DNA of 64,000 nt, from positions 620,001 through 684,000 of the forward strand of contig SNVD02014099.1 in assembly GCA_013180625.2 (NCBI GenBank), read 5' to 3'. Within the stretch, counting starts at the first letter, position 1. Each line of letters starts with the position of its first letter. The DNA comes from Boswellia sacra. Lineage: Eukaryota > Streptophyta > Magnoliopsida > Sapindales > Burseraceae. The position numbers and the translations under genes were made by a program. The notes under the pieces were generated by a model. The model had not been told where the DNA came from. It did no database searches and saw nothing but the letters and a program-made list of their open reading frames with translations. Of this stretch, positions 46,133 to 58,330 are shown one piece after another.

Positions 46133-49100
46133 CACCACAGGAAAAATGACTTTCTGCGAGGAAATATCTCGTCGCAAAAAGTCAAAATTTCGTCGCAATA
46201 GGTTTTTGCGACGAAAATAAATTCATCGCTTTCCAGTCACAAAATGTGAGTCGCAATAGGTTTTTCTGCTACGAATCTTGAATTTCTCGCAAAAAGACTT
46301 TTTGCGAGGAAATTTTTGCGTAAAAAAGTTGTATTTTGCGACAAATATTTTGTTGTAAATAGGATTACGTCATGTTAACTTTTTGCGACAATATAAAATT
46401 CGTCGCAAAAGAGCATATTTTGCGACAAATTTGAATTTTGTCGCAAAAAATTTTGTACCAAAATCATATTTAAAACAAATTATTTTCATTGTAAATATCT
46501 TTTGCGACTATTTTTTTGTCACTAAATCTGATCTTGAGCGACAAAAAATTCTTCGCGAAAGACTTAATTTTTTAAAATAATTGATTTTTTTAATAATTCA
46601 TAAAATTTATTTTAATTTGTTATAAATTTGAAAATAAAACAGCAAAATTATGTCATTATGCAACATAATTCTTTGTAAGAATAATTTTATTAAATAATAA
46701 CAAATTACAAAAATTTAATACAACATTGGAACTTTGGTTGTACATGAAAAAATTAAAAAAATAAAAATACAAGATAACACAACAAATACAAAACTTCATC
46801 CTCCACTAAATTTTTTGTTGCTTGATTTTATTTCAATCTTCAAGTCTTCAAATATACCCCATCTTCAATTATACCTATTAAAAACAAAAAAGAAGTAAAA
46901 TATTAATTAGTAATAATTAAGGATATGAGAGATAAGTGTATACAAAAAAAAAGTTAAAGAAATAAAGAACTTAAGATTTTTAATTGCATTACCTCTTCCA
47001 AAATACCTATTAAACAAAAAAGTGTAATATTAATTGATAATTAAAAAATAAAAAATATATGAATCTTGTAAGTAAATATATTACAACATAAAAGAAAAAA
47101 TGAGTAAAAATATTTACCTTGATAATAGTGTTAGGAAAAGAAGAGAAGTAGATAAAAATGAAAATGAAGAGGAAATTAGAATAGATGGAAAAAAATGAAG
47201 TAAACCAAAGAATTAGATGGTGTATATAAAATAAAGGCATTATTTTTTGCGATAAAATTTGGACATTTCGCGACGAAAAATTTATCGTAAAATAATTTAA
47301 AAAATATGAAATAAATAAGAGCGGGTAAAAGTCCACCTAAAATTTTCTTTTTGCGACAAAATTTTGGTCTTTAGCGACAAAGTTTTTATCGCTAAAGGTG
47401 TAAAAATTTTAAAATTTAATAGGTGGGAAAAAGTCCGCCTAAAATTTAGTTTTTGCGATGAATTTGGATTTAAATTTTTCTCGCGAAAGACCCAATTTTG
47501 CGAGGAATTTTAAAGTGGTTGCTAAAAGTCTAAAATGCTAATCTTTAGCGACAAAATACTAATCTTTTGCGACAAAATTTTTGTCACTATAAGTCATTAA
47601 AAAAATAGTAAAATTAAAATCTAAATCTAAAATTAAAAATATTTAAATTAGACTTGGATAATTATAAGTTTATTTATTAATTAAATTTTCATCCGTAATT
47701 AAATTTATATAATATTGGATTGGTATTAAATAATTTGATGACAAATTAATAAATAATATAACAACCATATACAATAGAAATATAAAACATTATATGGTAT
47801 TTAATTATTTTTTATTAAGTATTAAAATGTTAATAAAATAGGTACAAGAACTCAAGAATTATTTAACAAATGTAAACAATAGTTAGACATTTATACATAT
47901 GTCATAGTTGTTATATGAGAAATTAAAAAAAAAAATTTATTTAGTGATCAATAGATAATTAATTATTGACATTATAATCATATACGTAACAAAAAGATTC
48001 CATTCATTTTAGTTATAATTTATTTGAATTATCTATTTCTTTTGAAAACACTAAAAATATGTTTTACAAATTTAAAAAATTAATTTGTGATGGAGATAAT
48101 TTAATTATTAAAATATAAGCGCATATCATAATTGTCATATGTATTAAAGTGTTAACAAAATACACACAAGTCAACTATCATTAACAAATGTATAATGCTT
48201 AGACATCTATACATATGACATAATTGTTATGTGCGAGTTATTGAAAATAAGTTTTTAATACTTTAATAAATAAATGATCAGATATTCATATTATAATTAT
48301 TATGTAACAAATGCATTTATTTTTAGTGAATATTTTTTTATTATTTATTCATTTTACAAATGCTAATAATTAATATTTAAAATATCTTGACAAATGCAAA
48401 CCATAAGTTTGTAATAGTTATAATTTAATAATTAGATATCTATATATGTCATATTTGTTATTATAAGAAATTGAAAATAAGCTTTTCTAATTTGATTAGT
48501 AAATGATTAATTATTCATATTATAATCATATAAAAATGTAACAAAATTGCATTTATTTTCAAGTATAGAATGCCTTTAAATTAATTATCTATTTTTTTAT
48601 AAAAATAACAATTATTAAAAATATTTTTTACAATTATAAAATATTTTTTTCATAGAAGTAATTTAATTATTAGACATATATACATATACATATGTTACAA
48701 GTATCATATGTCTTAGGAATTGAAAATTATTTTTTGCCATTTACCAGTAAATGATTAATTATTCATATAGTAATCAATATGTAACGAATGTATTTATTTT
48801 TTGTTATAGAGTTCATTTTAATTATTTATCTCCCTTAGAATAAACTCTAACAATTGTTTAAAATATCTCAATAATTTACTCAAAGCTATACGATAAAAAT
48901 TAAAAGTCTAAGAAAAATATACTGTCTAAATTAATATACTTTATAAAAAATAAAAAACATAATTATAGGTGACATTACATGATTATTAATTAATTAATTA
49001 TTTATGTTTATTTGACATATAATTAAACATTGAAAAATAAATTAGAATTTTAGAAGTTGAATTTTTTTTTCCAATCTCATTTTCATCAATTAAAAATTAG

Positions 49101-50905
49101 TCATAGTAATAAGTTTATCATAATTATAATTTAGTAGTTACACATATATAAATCACACATAAATTAGATTATATATAAATAATTAGCAATAAATTTTATG
49201 CTTGATTATTGGATTATTAACGATTCATATCTTACACACACACACACATAGAGTTTATTTTAATTATTTATCTCTTTTAGAAACACTAAATTTAGAATAT
49301 CTTAATAGTTTTTCACATTTAAAAGCATGAATGGAATCATAAAGGGTCTTTTTTTTTTTTTATAAAAATTTATATGCATCTCCAAATGACCCTACTATAT
49401 TTAAAAATTGTCAAATTTATTTAAAATCAAATTAGATTTTTAATACTTTCTTTATTCTTTTTTTTTGTCATTTTTTAAACAAAGACTTATATATTAGATG
49501 GACCACAAACAAAGAGAAGAAAAGAAAAGAGAAAAGTTATTAAGTTTTAATTTTAAAAAAATAACTTTTTGCGAGAAATTTTTTCTCGTAAAAGGTCATA
49601 TTTTGCGAGGAATATATATTTTTTTCACAAAATATCCAGTATTGTCACGTATTCATAATAAGTTAGAAGGGCTTTTTGCGAGAACCTTTTTCTCGCAAAA
49701 GGTTGATTTTTTTGCGAGGAATTTATTGTTGCAAAAGGTTACATTTTACGACGAATCAAATTTTCGTCGCAAAAGGAATTTATTGTCACGTGTGTATAGT
49801 AAATTAGAATGGCTTTTCGTGAGGAATTTTTTGTCGCAAAAGGTCTATTTTTTGCAAGAAAATTTTCCTCGCAAAAGGTCACATTTTGCGAGGAATCACG
49901 TTTTTGTCGTAAAATATCCAGTATTGCCACGTGTCCGTGGTAAATTAAAATGGCTTTTCCCGAGGAATTTTTTGCCGCAAAAGGTCTATTTTTTGCGAGA
50001 AAATTTTCCTCGCAAAAGGTCACATGTTCCGAGGAATCATGTTTTTGTCGCAAAATATCCAATATTGCCACGTGTGCATGGTAAATTAAAATGGCTTTTC
50101 ACGAGGAATTTTTTGTCGCAAAAGGTCTATTTTTTGCTAGAAAATTTTCCTCGTAAAAGGTAACATGTTGCGAGGAATCATGTTTTTGTCGCAAAATATC
50201 CAGTATTGCCACGTATGCATGGTAAATTAAAATAGCTTTTTGCCAGGAATTTTTTGCCGCAAAAGGTCTATTTTTTGCGAGAAAATTTTTTTCGCAAAAG
50301 GTCACATGTTGCAAGGAATCACGTTTTTGTCACAAAATATCCAATATTGCCACGTGTGCATGGTAAATTAAAATGGCTTTTCGTGAGGAATTTTTTACCG
50401 AAAAATGTCTCTTTTTTGCGAGAAAATTTTCCTCACAAAAGGTAACATTTTGCAAGAAATCATTTTTTCGTCGCAAAATATCCAGTATTGCCACGTATGC
50501 ATGGTAAATTAGAATGGCTTTTAGAGAAGAATTTTTTATCGCAAAAGGTCTTTTTTTCACGAGAAATATAATTTCGTCGCAAAAAATGTTTATCTTGCTA
50601 CAAGATTTTTCTCACAAAATCCCATCTTTGTGTAATATGTTTTGCGATAAAAAATTTGTCACAATAGGCTTTATCTCGTCGCAAAAAATTCTTCCCTAAT
50701 TAGTCACTCGAGTTTTTAGCGAGGAAATAAATATTCATCGCTAAAGATTTTATTTTACGACGAAAAATTCCTCGCAAAATATCATTTTTTTGAAATGCTA
50801 GCTTTTGCAACGAAATAATAATTTTGTCGCAAAAGGCCTCTTTTTGCGACGAATTTTATTTCGTCGCAAAAAACTTTATCGCAAAAAACTGTTTTTCTTG
50901 TAGTG
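46133..50905. mobile_element. Non-autonomous CACTA element with TTTTGCGACGAA arms (4773 bp)
   Basis: The left terminus CACCACAGGAAAAA and the right terminus TTTTTCTTGTAGTG are inverted copies (canonical CACTACAAGAAAAA), with 3-bp flanks att at 46130-46132 and 50906-50908. Subterminal arms (46150-46560; about 47240-47590; 49560-50890) contain dozens of gcgacgaaa/tttcgtcgc palindromic motifs, the kind of site bound by EnSpm transposases. The centre is A/T-rich with no transposase gene. It is inserted between the primer site and gag of the Athila-like remnant. Confidence 0.88.
49529..50560. repeat. 141-bp tandem array in CACTA right arm, about 7 units
   Basis: The anchor ggctttt (or agctttt) recurs at 49670, 49811, 49952, 50093, 50234, 50375 and 50516, an exact 141-base spacing each time. 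Each unit contains the gaggaattttttg, gcaaaaggtc and ccacgtgtgcatgg phrases. Because 141 is 47 codons, frames stay open on both strands across several units; those frames are a by-product of the repeat, not genes. Confidence 0.95.
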
Positions 50906-51021
50906 ATTTGAAACCTTTGAATCAAGTGGTGACCAACCTAAACAACTAGAAGAAGAGAAAACTTCGACCCTAAATTAGTAAGTAAGAACACTGGCATCCA
51001 GATTTTGAAAGAGAAGAAGAG

Positions 51022-51645
51022 ATGGCTCCCAATAACAACAATTACGTTAATGATGACTATGCCTTGGAGGATTTTGCTCACCATTTATATTGAGTTCATC
51101 TTCATGCATTAGGCTCTCTTCGGAAGCTAGAAACTGGAGCTAAAACCGTCTCAATTTCAAATGCTTCCAATTTTTTATGGTTTACCTGATAAAGATCCTC
51201 TTGTTCATATTAAAGAATTTTATATTGTTGTTTCTACTTTGTCTTTATAGAGAATAGATGAGGCAAATTTGAGGATGAGGATTTTCCTATATACTTTGAA
51301 GGATGAAGCTAAGATTTGGTTGATGTGTTTGGCACCTGGATCACTTGCCACATGGGATGCAGTATCAAAAATATTCTTGGAGAAGTTTTTGCCTACACAA
51401 ACGATAGCCCAATTAGGAGCTCAAGTTTTCAATATATCATAAATTGATGGAGAACCATTCAATGAATGTTGGAAAAAATTTAAAGGACTCTTGCTGCAAT
51501 GTCTACATCATGGGTTACCTTTTCATTTACAAATGCAAATATTTTATTATGGATTAACCCTAACTTGTCAAGCTACGATTCATAATGCTATATATGGTGC
51601 ATTGAAGAGAAAAAGTACTCAAGGATCATATGAGATATTTGAGAT
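51022..51645 (+). pseudogene. Tat/Athila-like Gypsy gag, first part
   Basis: From a start at 51022 the plus strand reads the Gag pattern of this lineage: FYGLPDKDPLVHIKEFY, then LKDEAKIWLMCLAPGSLATW, EKFLPTQTIAQLGAQV and FNECWKKFKGLLLQCLHHGL. Several stops (for example about 51090, 51250 and 51440) make it a relic. It breaks at 51645 where a hAT element is inserted and resumes at 53702. Confidence 0.8.
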
Positions 51646-53693
51646 TAGGGTTGGCACTGGGGTGGGGCAGGTGCCGGCTAGCAGATATCCATTCTTGCCC
51701 CACCTGAATTATATTTTGCCCGGCCCTGCCTCGCCTGCCCCACCCATTTACAATTTTTTCCATATATTTCTTAAAATCATCTAATTAACTCAATAATTAC
51801 ATAAGTACAATATGCTCACAAAAAAAAACAAAAAACATATAGTAGTGTAAAACAATTCCCATATAACACTGTTTGCTGCAAAATTGGTGGAGCAGTGTAA
51901 AAATCTACTTTATGTTTCGTGGCTTGATGATAAAGCTTTTCAATTATTTCTAGCACTTCGCTTGTCAAAGAAATACTTAGTTTGTCCAACAACTCTTTGG
52001 TTTGTAGATTCCTAGAACCGGTATTTTTTTTCATACGATCAGCAAGGTATCAACCAAAAGTGTTGAAAAATTCTTATTAACGAGACAAACCTCAAAACTT
52101 TGAGAGCAATAGTAGTCAATCCACTTATTGTAAATGTGGCTGCTATCATTAGGATCAAGAAGAGGCTAGATCTCTTTAGTTATAAATGCAAAGAGCCTCA
52201 TGCAAGGTGAAATAGCACTAATTGTATAAATAGCAACTTTTTTCTTCGCAAAAGAGGTTTCAATTTTACCAAGAACTTTTTCTCCTTCTACTTTACCCCA
52301 GGGCATTGCAAGCAAAAAGTCTATATATTTAAGGGTTGCATTGTTGATAATGCTCTCTTCTGGAAGTTCAAAGCCCCAATCCTATAGGGGGGAAAAATTC
52401 CTTCTTAATATCTACTGTAAACAAGATTCAATGTAAGAGGAAAGGGAAAGATCCAGTCATTACCCTATACAGTTGAAGCTCAATATTTACTTAATAGGAT
52501 TAGTTACTAGAGAAGGCTTTGAAAGCTTATGGGCCTGTGGCACACATGCAGGCATGATAAATTCTAACTTGATACCAGGCAAGGTAGTATGTTTGTATCA
52601 GAAAATCAAGGATCTTTAGATTAAGATTAATAAACTATGAGTTGATTATAGCTACTTATATTCTTGTGTATGGATTCGCAGAAATTATACCTCTTTTAGC
52701 TTTTTCTTTGTGAAATTAATAAATAAAATTAAGATCCCATATCCCAATCTCGTTGATGAATTTAATATTTTGGCTTTCCAGTATGTTGGCATACATATAC
52801 TTCGCCACTCTTGCGTGTTTCTCTTTTGAACTCCAACCTTAAATTCAACCTTTACATAACCTGTTGGAATTTATAACAAATTACTTCCCCACGCAAAATG
52901 AAGTAATCAAGAATTTTCTTGATAGAACCATGGAAGCAAAATGAACCATGTATACATAATTATTGTTTTAATTCAATCTGTTAACATTTATATTAACTGA
53001 ATCAATTAAACAAAAAGAAAAGAAATTAAAGCAAAAGAGAGGAAGAGAGATGAACCTGACTGACGAGCAATCAGGCCTGACAGAGCTGGGGGGATAACGG
53101 AGAAATGTGCAACTGTGGATTGTGGTGGCGAGTCGTGATGACAGAGGAGGTGCAACTGTAGACCGTGGTGGCAAGCTGTGTCAACAGAGGGCCCTGCAAG
53201 TGACTGAGGAACGTAGCCAAGATTGAAGACAGTCAGCTCCGAGTAAGGATGGTGGAAGCAAGCTAGCTAACGATGGTAGAGTACAAGCAAGACGCGGTCG
53301 CAGACAGTGGATGGCGATGGTGGACAGAGGAGGAGGAGAGTATCAATGGTTGGTGGGTTCGGGATTTAAGAATCTAAGGTTAGATGGTTATTTGTGACAT
53401 GTGAGATTTATATATTTTGTCAAAAATTTAGGAAACCTATATGTATTAAAACTTAACAAAATAACCCTTACTAACGAATAAGTCCCTATATTTTAAATAT
53501 TTTCATTTATATCCTTACACTGTATAGGGCGAGGCTGGTCAAACGAGACTAAGTGCTAGACCTGGCCCCGGACCTGCCGCGGGTGAGGCAGTACATTTTG
53601 AGCTCCATACCTGCCCCAATGATGGTTAGGGGCGGGTTTTCCGTACAGGTCTCATTAGGGCCTCGGATCCACCGAGTTAAATGCCCATCCCTA
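51646..53693. mobile_element. hAT element carrying a TH2 gene fragment (2048 bp)
   Basis: The left end TAGGGTTGGCACTGG and the right end GCCCATCCCTA form imperfect inverted termini. The flanks are an identical 8-bp duplication, tttgagat, at 51638-51645 and 53694-53701, and excising the element rejoins the Athila-like gag. No transposase is present. The interior contains, on the minus strand, two exons and an intron of the thiamine-salvage gene TH2, so this is a non-autonomous, gene-capturing hAT. Confidence 0.87.
51855..52381 (-). pseudogene. TH2: Captured fragment of TH2 (TenA-domain thiamine-salvage phosphatase gene)
   Basis: Exon 52381-52091 reads DWGFELPEES, YIDFLLAMPWGKVEGEK, AIYTISAISPCMRLFAFI and HIYNKWIDYYCSQSFE; one Gln codon is TAG in KEI*PLL. 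A short intron with a usable acceptor (ttctag) leads to a second exon from 52011 with TKELLDKLSISLTSEVLEI and IEKLYHQATKHKVDFYTA. This matches my memory of the N-terminal TenA/haem-oxygenase-like domain of plant TH2, a bifunctional enzyme that dephosphorylates thiamine monophosphate through its C-terminal HAD domain. Intron retention shows DNA-level capture, not retroposition. The remaining exons, including the HAD phosphatase, are absent. Upstream, 52400-53690 may include more of the gene's 5' region, which I cannot confirm. Confidence 0.82.
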
Positions 53694-53701
53694 TTTGAGA
53701 T

Positions 53702-54490
53702 GCTAGGTTGTAATGCATAACATAGAGAAATAAAAGGTAAACGTCCTGTTGTTTACAAAGTTTATTATAATAATGATCTTGCTTTAAAAGTACCTAGACC
53801 ACAAAGAAAGTTATATCTCGTCTTCAATAAGGTTCCTAGACAAGCTGAAAGTTGTGCAATTTGCCAAAGATTTTCAAATGCAACACATCAATGTTCATCT
53901 AATGGAGCTTATCTAAGGTTGTCAAAGAACAAGCCAACGTGATGAATTCGTACAACTAAAGGCCAATGAATGATCACTTATTCAAACACCTACAATCCTG
54001 GTCGGAGAAATCATCCTTATTTCCCTTGAAGAAATTCAAAAAGGCAACAAGCTAATGCTTCCCTTCAACCAAAAACAAACTCATTAGGAGAAACAGTGAA
54101 GATGTTAGCTCAAAACACATTGCAATTCTAGCAAACAACAAATAATGCATTCTAACAACATCTCATTGCCTTAAAGAGGGTAGATTGAGGCAGCCTTGAA
54201 CCAAAGAGAACTTGGAAAGTTACCAAGTCAACCCCTTGTTAAACCAAAAAAACCAAGATCAAGCACAAGCAAATAGAACATTGCGAAATGGTAAGGTTTT
54301 TAATAACAAGGCATGGAATGAGATTAATAATGATATTATTATTTTGGATACAAATGATGAGTTAAAAGAGGAGGAAAAATCAACTAGGAAAGGAGACTCC
54401 TGTAAGACATGTGCTAAACTGTACAAAACTAAAAATCCTTATATATTCCTCCAATTCCTTTTCATAGAAAACTTGCTAAAAGCAAAAAGG
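53702..54490 (+). pseudogene. Tat/Athila-like Gypsy gag, second part
   Basis: The gag relic resumes after the hAT element, with a weak zinc-knuckle region (SCAICQRFSNATHQC, about 53850-53895). A Gln/Asn-rich tail follows, then ANRTLRNGKVFNNKAWNEI and a late gag-pro linker, KTKNPYI, just before 54490. It is cut by the CACTA terminus at 54491. The expected protease-RT part is not seen anywhere to the right within the window. Confidence 0.65.
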
Positions 54491-54965
54491 CACTACAAGA
54501 AAAATACTCATATTTGGTGGTTAAAGGCTGTCAAATAAATATATAATTGGCGGTCAACAAAACGACGCCAATGGCACCGCCGAATATAGTCTATTTGGCA
54601 GTCGGTCAAAACGCCAAATATATTCACAACCATATTTCTCACATAAAAGCGCCAAGTATAAAGACATAAATACTGTAGGAAACGTGCCATATTTGTCACT
54701 TTTTATTGTCAAATTTGGTAGATTGTAACGGTTATATTTTTGAATTGAAACATATTTATCGCTTTTTGCCCGATAATTATAGTTTTTGTAATGGTAATAT
54801 TTTTGAATTGAAACATATTTATCACTTTTTGCCCGATAAATATGGTTTTGTAACCGTAGAAATTTTTTGAACTTGACAATATTCGTCACCTTATGAACGA
54901 TAAGTATGAATTTTCTGTTCGGAAATATACTTGGCATTTTTTTGCCACCTAATATTGCGAAAAAT
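54491..54965. mobile_element. Left terminus and subterminal arm of a CACTA element
   Basis: CACTACAAGAAAAA at 54491 is a canonical CACTA terminus. It is followed by about 470 bp of subterminal repeats with alternating direct and inverted copies of phrases such as catatttatcgctttttgcc and cgataa(a/t)tatgg. The matching right terminus, with flank agg, is not found to 64000, so the element either extends beyond the window, enclosing the KAB1 fragment, or has lost its right end. Confidence 0.7.
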
Positions 54966-55815
54966 CAATGAGTGCTCTTCCGCCCAGTATTATATATTTA
55001 TTTATTTTTGCATATGCTATATATATTTGTAAACATGCTGTATATATTTGTAAAAATAAATACCTAAATTTTTTTGAATGTTACATGTAGTTCATTGAAA
55101 ATCAACTTCCAAAACGTATAAATCAACAAATAAATGAACCAAATGTATAAAATCATTTCCCTGGTGATGTATGTCAATGCCAAAACACAGTACAAAATCA
55201 AATGATGCTCTCAAATCAAAATATTCAAATTAAGCACCACATGAACTACAACATTCAAAGCACTTCACTAACATCCAAGTCATTATATAAAGCAACTAAA
55301 ACAACACTTCATCAACAATAGTCTGAACTCCACACATACAAGAGAGATGTCTACCCTTTATTAATTGACTCTTTCCCACCAACTGTCTGGATTATATGTA
55401 GATTCTGGGAAGCACTAATTAATGAATCACAAAATTCAGATCCTATACAAATTTCTTGTCACAAACTAGCAGGTTGTGCAGAGAGGTGCTGGTGAAGAAC
55501 TCTCAAAATGCACAAGTTTTACACTGGTCTTCCCTAAGGAGGGAACAGGGGTACCTTATTAGCAGATAAAAGATATGGGTTAGAGGTCTTTTTAACTTAG
55601 TAGGCAGCAACCATTATTAAAGCACCTTCATTTTTGTTACAGATCAAAAACCCATCCACCTCTCAAACTCCTACACAGAAAAAAAATGGCAGCTGAAATA
55701 TTGGCTGAATGCAGACAATTAGAATCTCCCTTAATCAAAAGCAACTTTTACATCATATCCACCTGAATAACATGGAATTCTTGTTTAACAGATATGTTAC
55801 AAAGTTAAAACTAAC
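54966..55815. other. Unassigned sequence between CACTA arm and KAB1 exons
   Basis: Non-coding as far as I can see. On the minus strand this is where the last KAB1 exon and 3' UTR should lie, but I find no match to the usual C-terminus of the family. It may be intron or captured flank. Confidence 0.35.
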
Positions 55816-56852
55816 CTGAGACTCCTTTGTGGCACCAGTAATAACAAAAGATACATTAGGATTTGTAGCACACCAGGCAATTGCAAGTTGAGCTAAAAAG
55901 ACACCAAGTTCATCAGCATTTGGCTTCAGTCCATTAACTTTCTTCAACACATCATCAACCAGTGATCAGTTAGCTAGATTCTACAAGACATTTTAAGTAA
56001 AAGTTCAGTTTTCAAACAAAATAATTAATTAGTACAAATTAGAAATAAAAGAAAAGGTTAAACAAATTATATGCCACAAAAGATTTTAGGATCAATAAAA
56101 CTTATGCACAACATCACTAAGAAGAAATAAAAAAGGAGAATAGCATAATCATATACTTCCAAAATTTTAAGATTTGTAAGAAGTTATTCACCATAAAACC
56201 TTAAGCTGACATCAAATAGAAACGACATCATAAATCTTATGAAATGATTATCAGTTTGAAATAAGTTTTAAGCAGACATCAAATAGAGATGGTATAATAA
56301 ATCTTAAGAAATTATCATCAGTTGGAAACTTTTAAGAACTGGGCTTGAAAATTTTCATGCTCTTTGATTGTGAATGAATCACATAATCATTAGGTAAGAG
56401 TAATATACAGAGAACAAATCCGTCACTACTTCGACAAAATGACATGAAATCAAATCAATATATTCCATTTAAAGTGGAACCAAAAAAATATAATTCATTA
56501 TATACTTTAGCACTTGGATCTATTACCCCATGGTGAGGATTTTAATCAATTTAAAAATTTCAGAAAGAATACTAGACAAACATGGAATCAGACACACAAC
56601 ATGGTTGAAGAATCTAAAATGTAGAATCACTTGATGTTGACGCGAAAACTATCTAGACAATGCATGTTATTAGGCAAAAGGTATATATAATTTTCAAGCA
56701 AGTAATTAGCAACTTTGTAATTCATGTAGTCAATAATTTACACCAATAAGAGCAAAGAATAACAGCGGATTATAACAACTGAAGTGTATCAAATCCAATC
56801 TAATTACTTTGTAATTTTTCAATGCAAACCGATTGTCAGGTGGTATAGTTCC

Positions 56853-57023
56853 TATTAAATCTCTATATAGAAATTTAGGATTGTGTTCCTATTAGATGCA
56901 TATTTGATTCTCTCTTTCCTATTTTATTTCTCCTTATTGTACTATATATATGTATACCTCTTTACAATAGAATAAATACAAATTTTTTTCCTAAATCTAT
57001 TTCTCTCTCTCTCTCTCTCAACA
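56853..57023 (+). repeat. 5' LTR of the KAB1 Copia
   Basis: It starts tattaaatctc (the usual TG altered to TA) and ends with a ct run and caaca. It matches 61447-61615. Confidence 0.9.
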
Positions 57024-57035
57024 TGGTATCAAAGC
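57024..57035 (+). other. Primer-binding site of the KAB1 Copia
   Basis: TGGTATCAAAGC directly abuts the LTR end. It differs by one transition from the standard initiator-Met site. Confidence 0.9.
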
Positions 57036-57370
57036 GTGGTTTTGATCTCCTCTTATACTATTTATCCTTTAATTTTTGTTCAACCCATAAACCTTAAATC
57101 TCCCACCACCATTAACTTACTTTATCCCAATTTCGTCTTCCATCACCCCTTCAAAAAAAAATTACAGTTACTATTCATCGATGTACTGTTCACCAGTGTT
57201 ACTGTTCATCGACGTACTGTTTATCAGACTGTTACCGGAGTTACTATTCCAGACGAGCACTGTTCACCAAAGTTACTATTCACAGACAGCACATAATTCA
57301 GTTTTTTTTCTTCAAAATTTTTTTTCGTGTGGTGGATCTGTTTGGAAGAAAAATTGTGTTTGGGTTTCCA

Positions 57371-58330
57371 TGGCTTCTCAACCGTCCTCTAATCCTCCTG
57401 GAGTTAGTGATTCCATCAAAGCTGTAAAATTGAATGATTCCAATTACAAGTTATAGGCAAAAGCAGTAACCAAATACTTGATTTGCCAAGGGAAACATAA
57501 TTATCTTACACAAGATCCTCCATCCTCTGATTCAAAGGAGTATGCTAAATGGATTCAGGAATACAATTTGATTACTACATGGTTGTGGAACAGTATGGAG
57601 CCATCACTTGCGGCGACTTTGATGTGGGTTGATACTACCAAAGAGTTATGGAATTCACTTCAAGACAGGTTTGGCGGATCTCAAAATATCTCTCACATTT
57701 TTTATGTTTACTATATTTTTTTGTCAGCAAGGAGATAGAACGTTAAGTGAATATTTAGGAGAAATCGAAGGATTAATGGGTGAGTTTAACTATTATCATC
57801 CTGTTACTACTAATGTTGAGACATTACATAAACAACGCGAAGAATTATTTGTTGTCAAGTTCTTGTCTAGCTTAAATCCTATCTATAAAAGTGCTAAGAA
57901 TAGTATCTTGACTGAGAAAGATCTCCCAAGTCTTAAAACTGCATATGCTCGACTCCAACAGTTACCCACCTCTTAACATAATTAGGAAGCTTCTGCCTTA
58001 GTTGTGTCTGATAGTCGAGGCAGAGAATCCTTTTCTCGATGGAGTAGAGGATGTGTTAGAGGTCGAGGTGGAAGAGTTCTTTGTTTTTATTGTGGTAGAC
58101 TTATTCATCTTTCAGAAAAGTGTTGGGATAAGTTTGGAAAACCTGAATGGGCAAATCAAAGCTCTGAGGAGCGTCTTTTCGTTGGTAATTCATCTAACTC
58201 TCATGCTCCACCTTCTGCATAGTCTGCTTATAAATCTAAAGGTCAACCAACCAGTGAGCCGTCTGCTTCCGTAGTCCAAACAGGTAGGTCCACTGCCTTA
58301 TTTTCTTCTTCATACCCACATCATTGGATT
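57371..58330 (+). pseudogene. Copia gag, broken
   Basis: The start MASQPSSNPPGV at 57371 is followed by a UBN2-type Gag core (KYLICQGKHNYL; YNLITTWLWNSMEPS; LWNSLQDRFGG, then SEYLGEIEGLMGEF). A CCHC knuckle, CFYCGRLIHLSEKC, lies at about 58082-58123. A TAG at about 57455, a one- or two-base slip near 57720 and later stops break the frame. Confidence 0.85.

Noticed and set aside
49498..50163. A 221-codon open frame with repeated FLSQKVYFL-type blocks that looks like a repeat protein
   Set aside because: The blocks are 47 residues because the DNA repeats every 141 bases; overlapping open frames exist on the opposite strand as well. It is CACTA subterminal repeat, not a gene.
52968..53174. Minus-strand frame with Pro/Ser/Thr-rich start that could be a transit peptide of the captured TH2
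   Set aside because: Low complexity and no match to what I recall of the TH2 N-terminus; kept only as a possibility within the TH2 entry.
54554..54937. A minus-strand frame with repeated RAKSDKYVSIQKY
   Set aside because: It is produced by tandem subterminal repeats of the CACTA arm.
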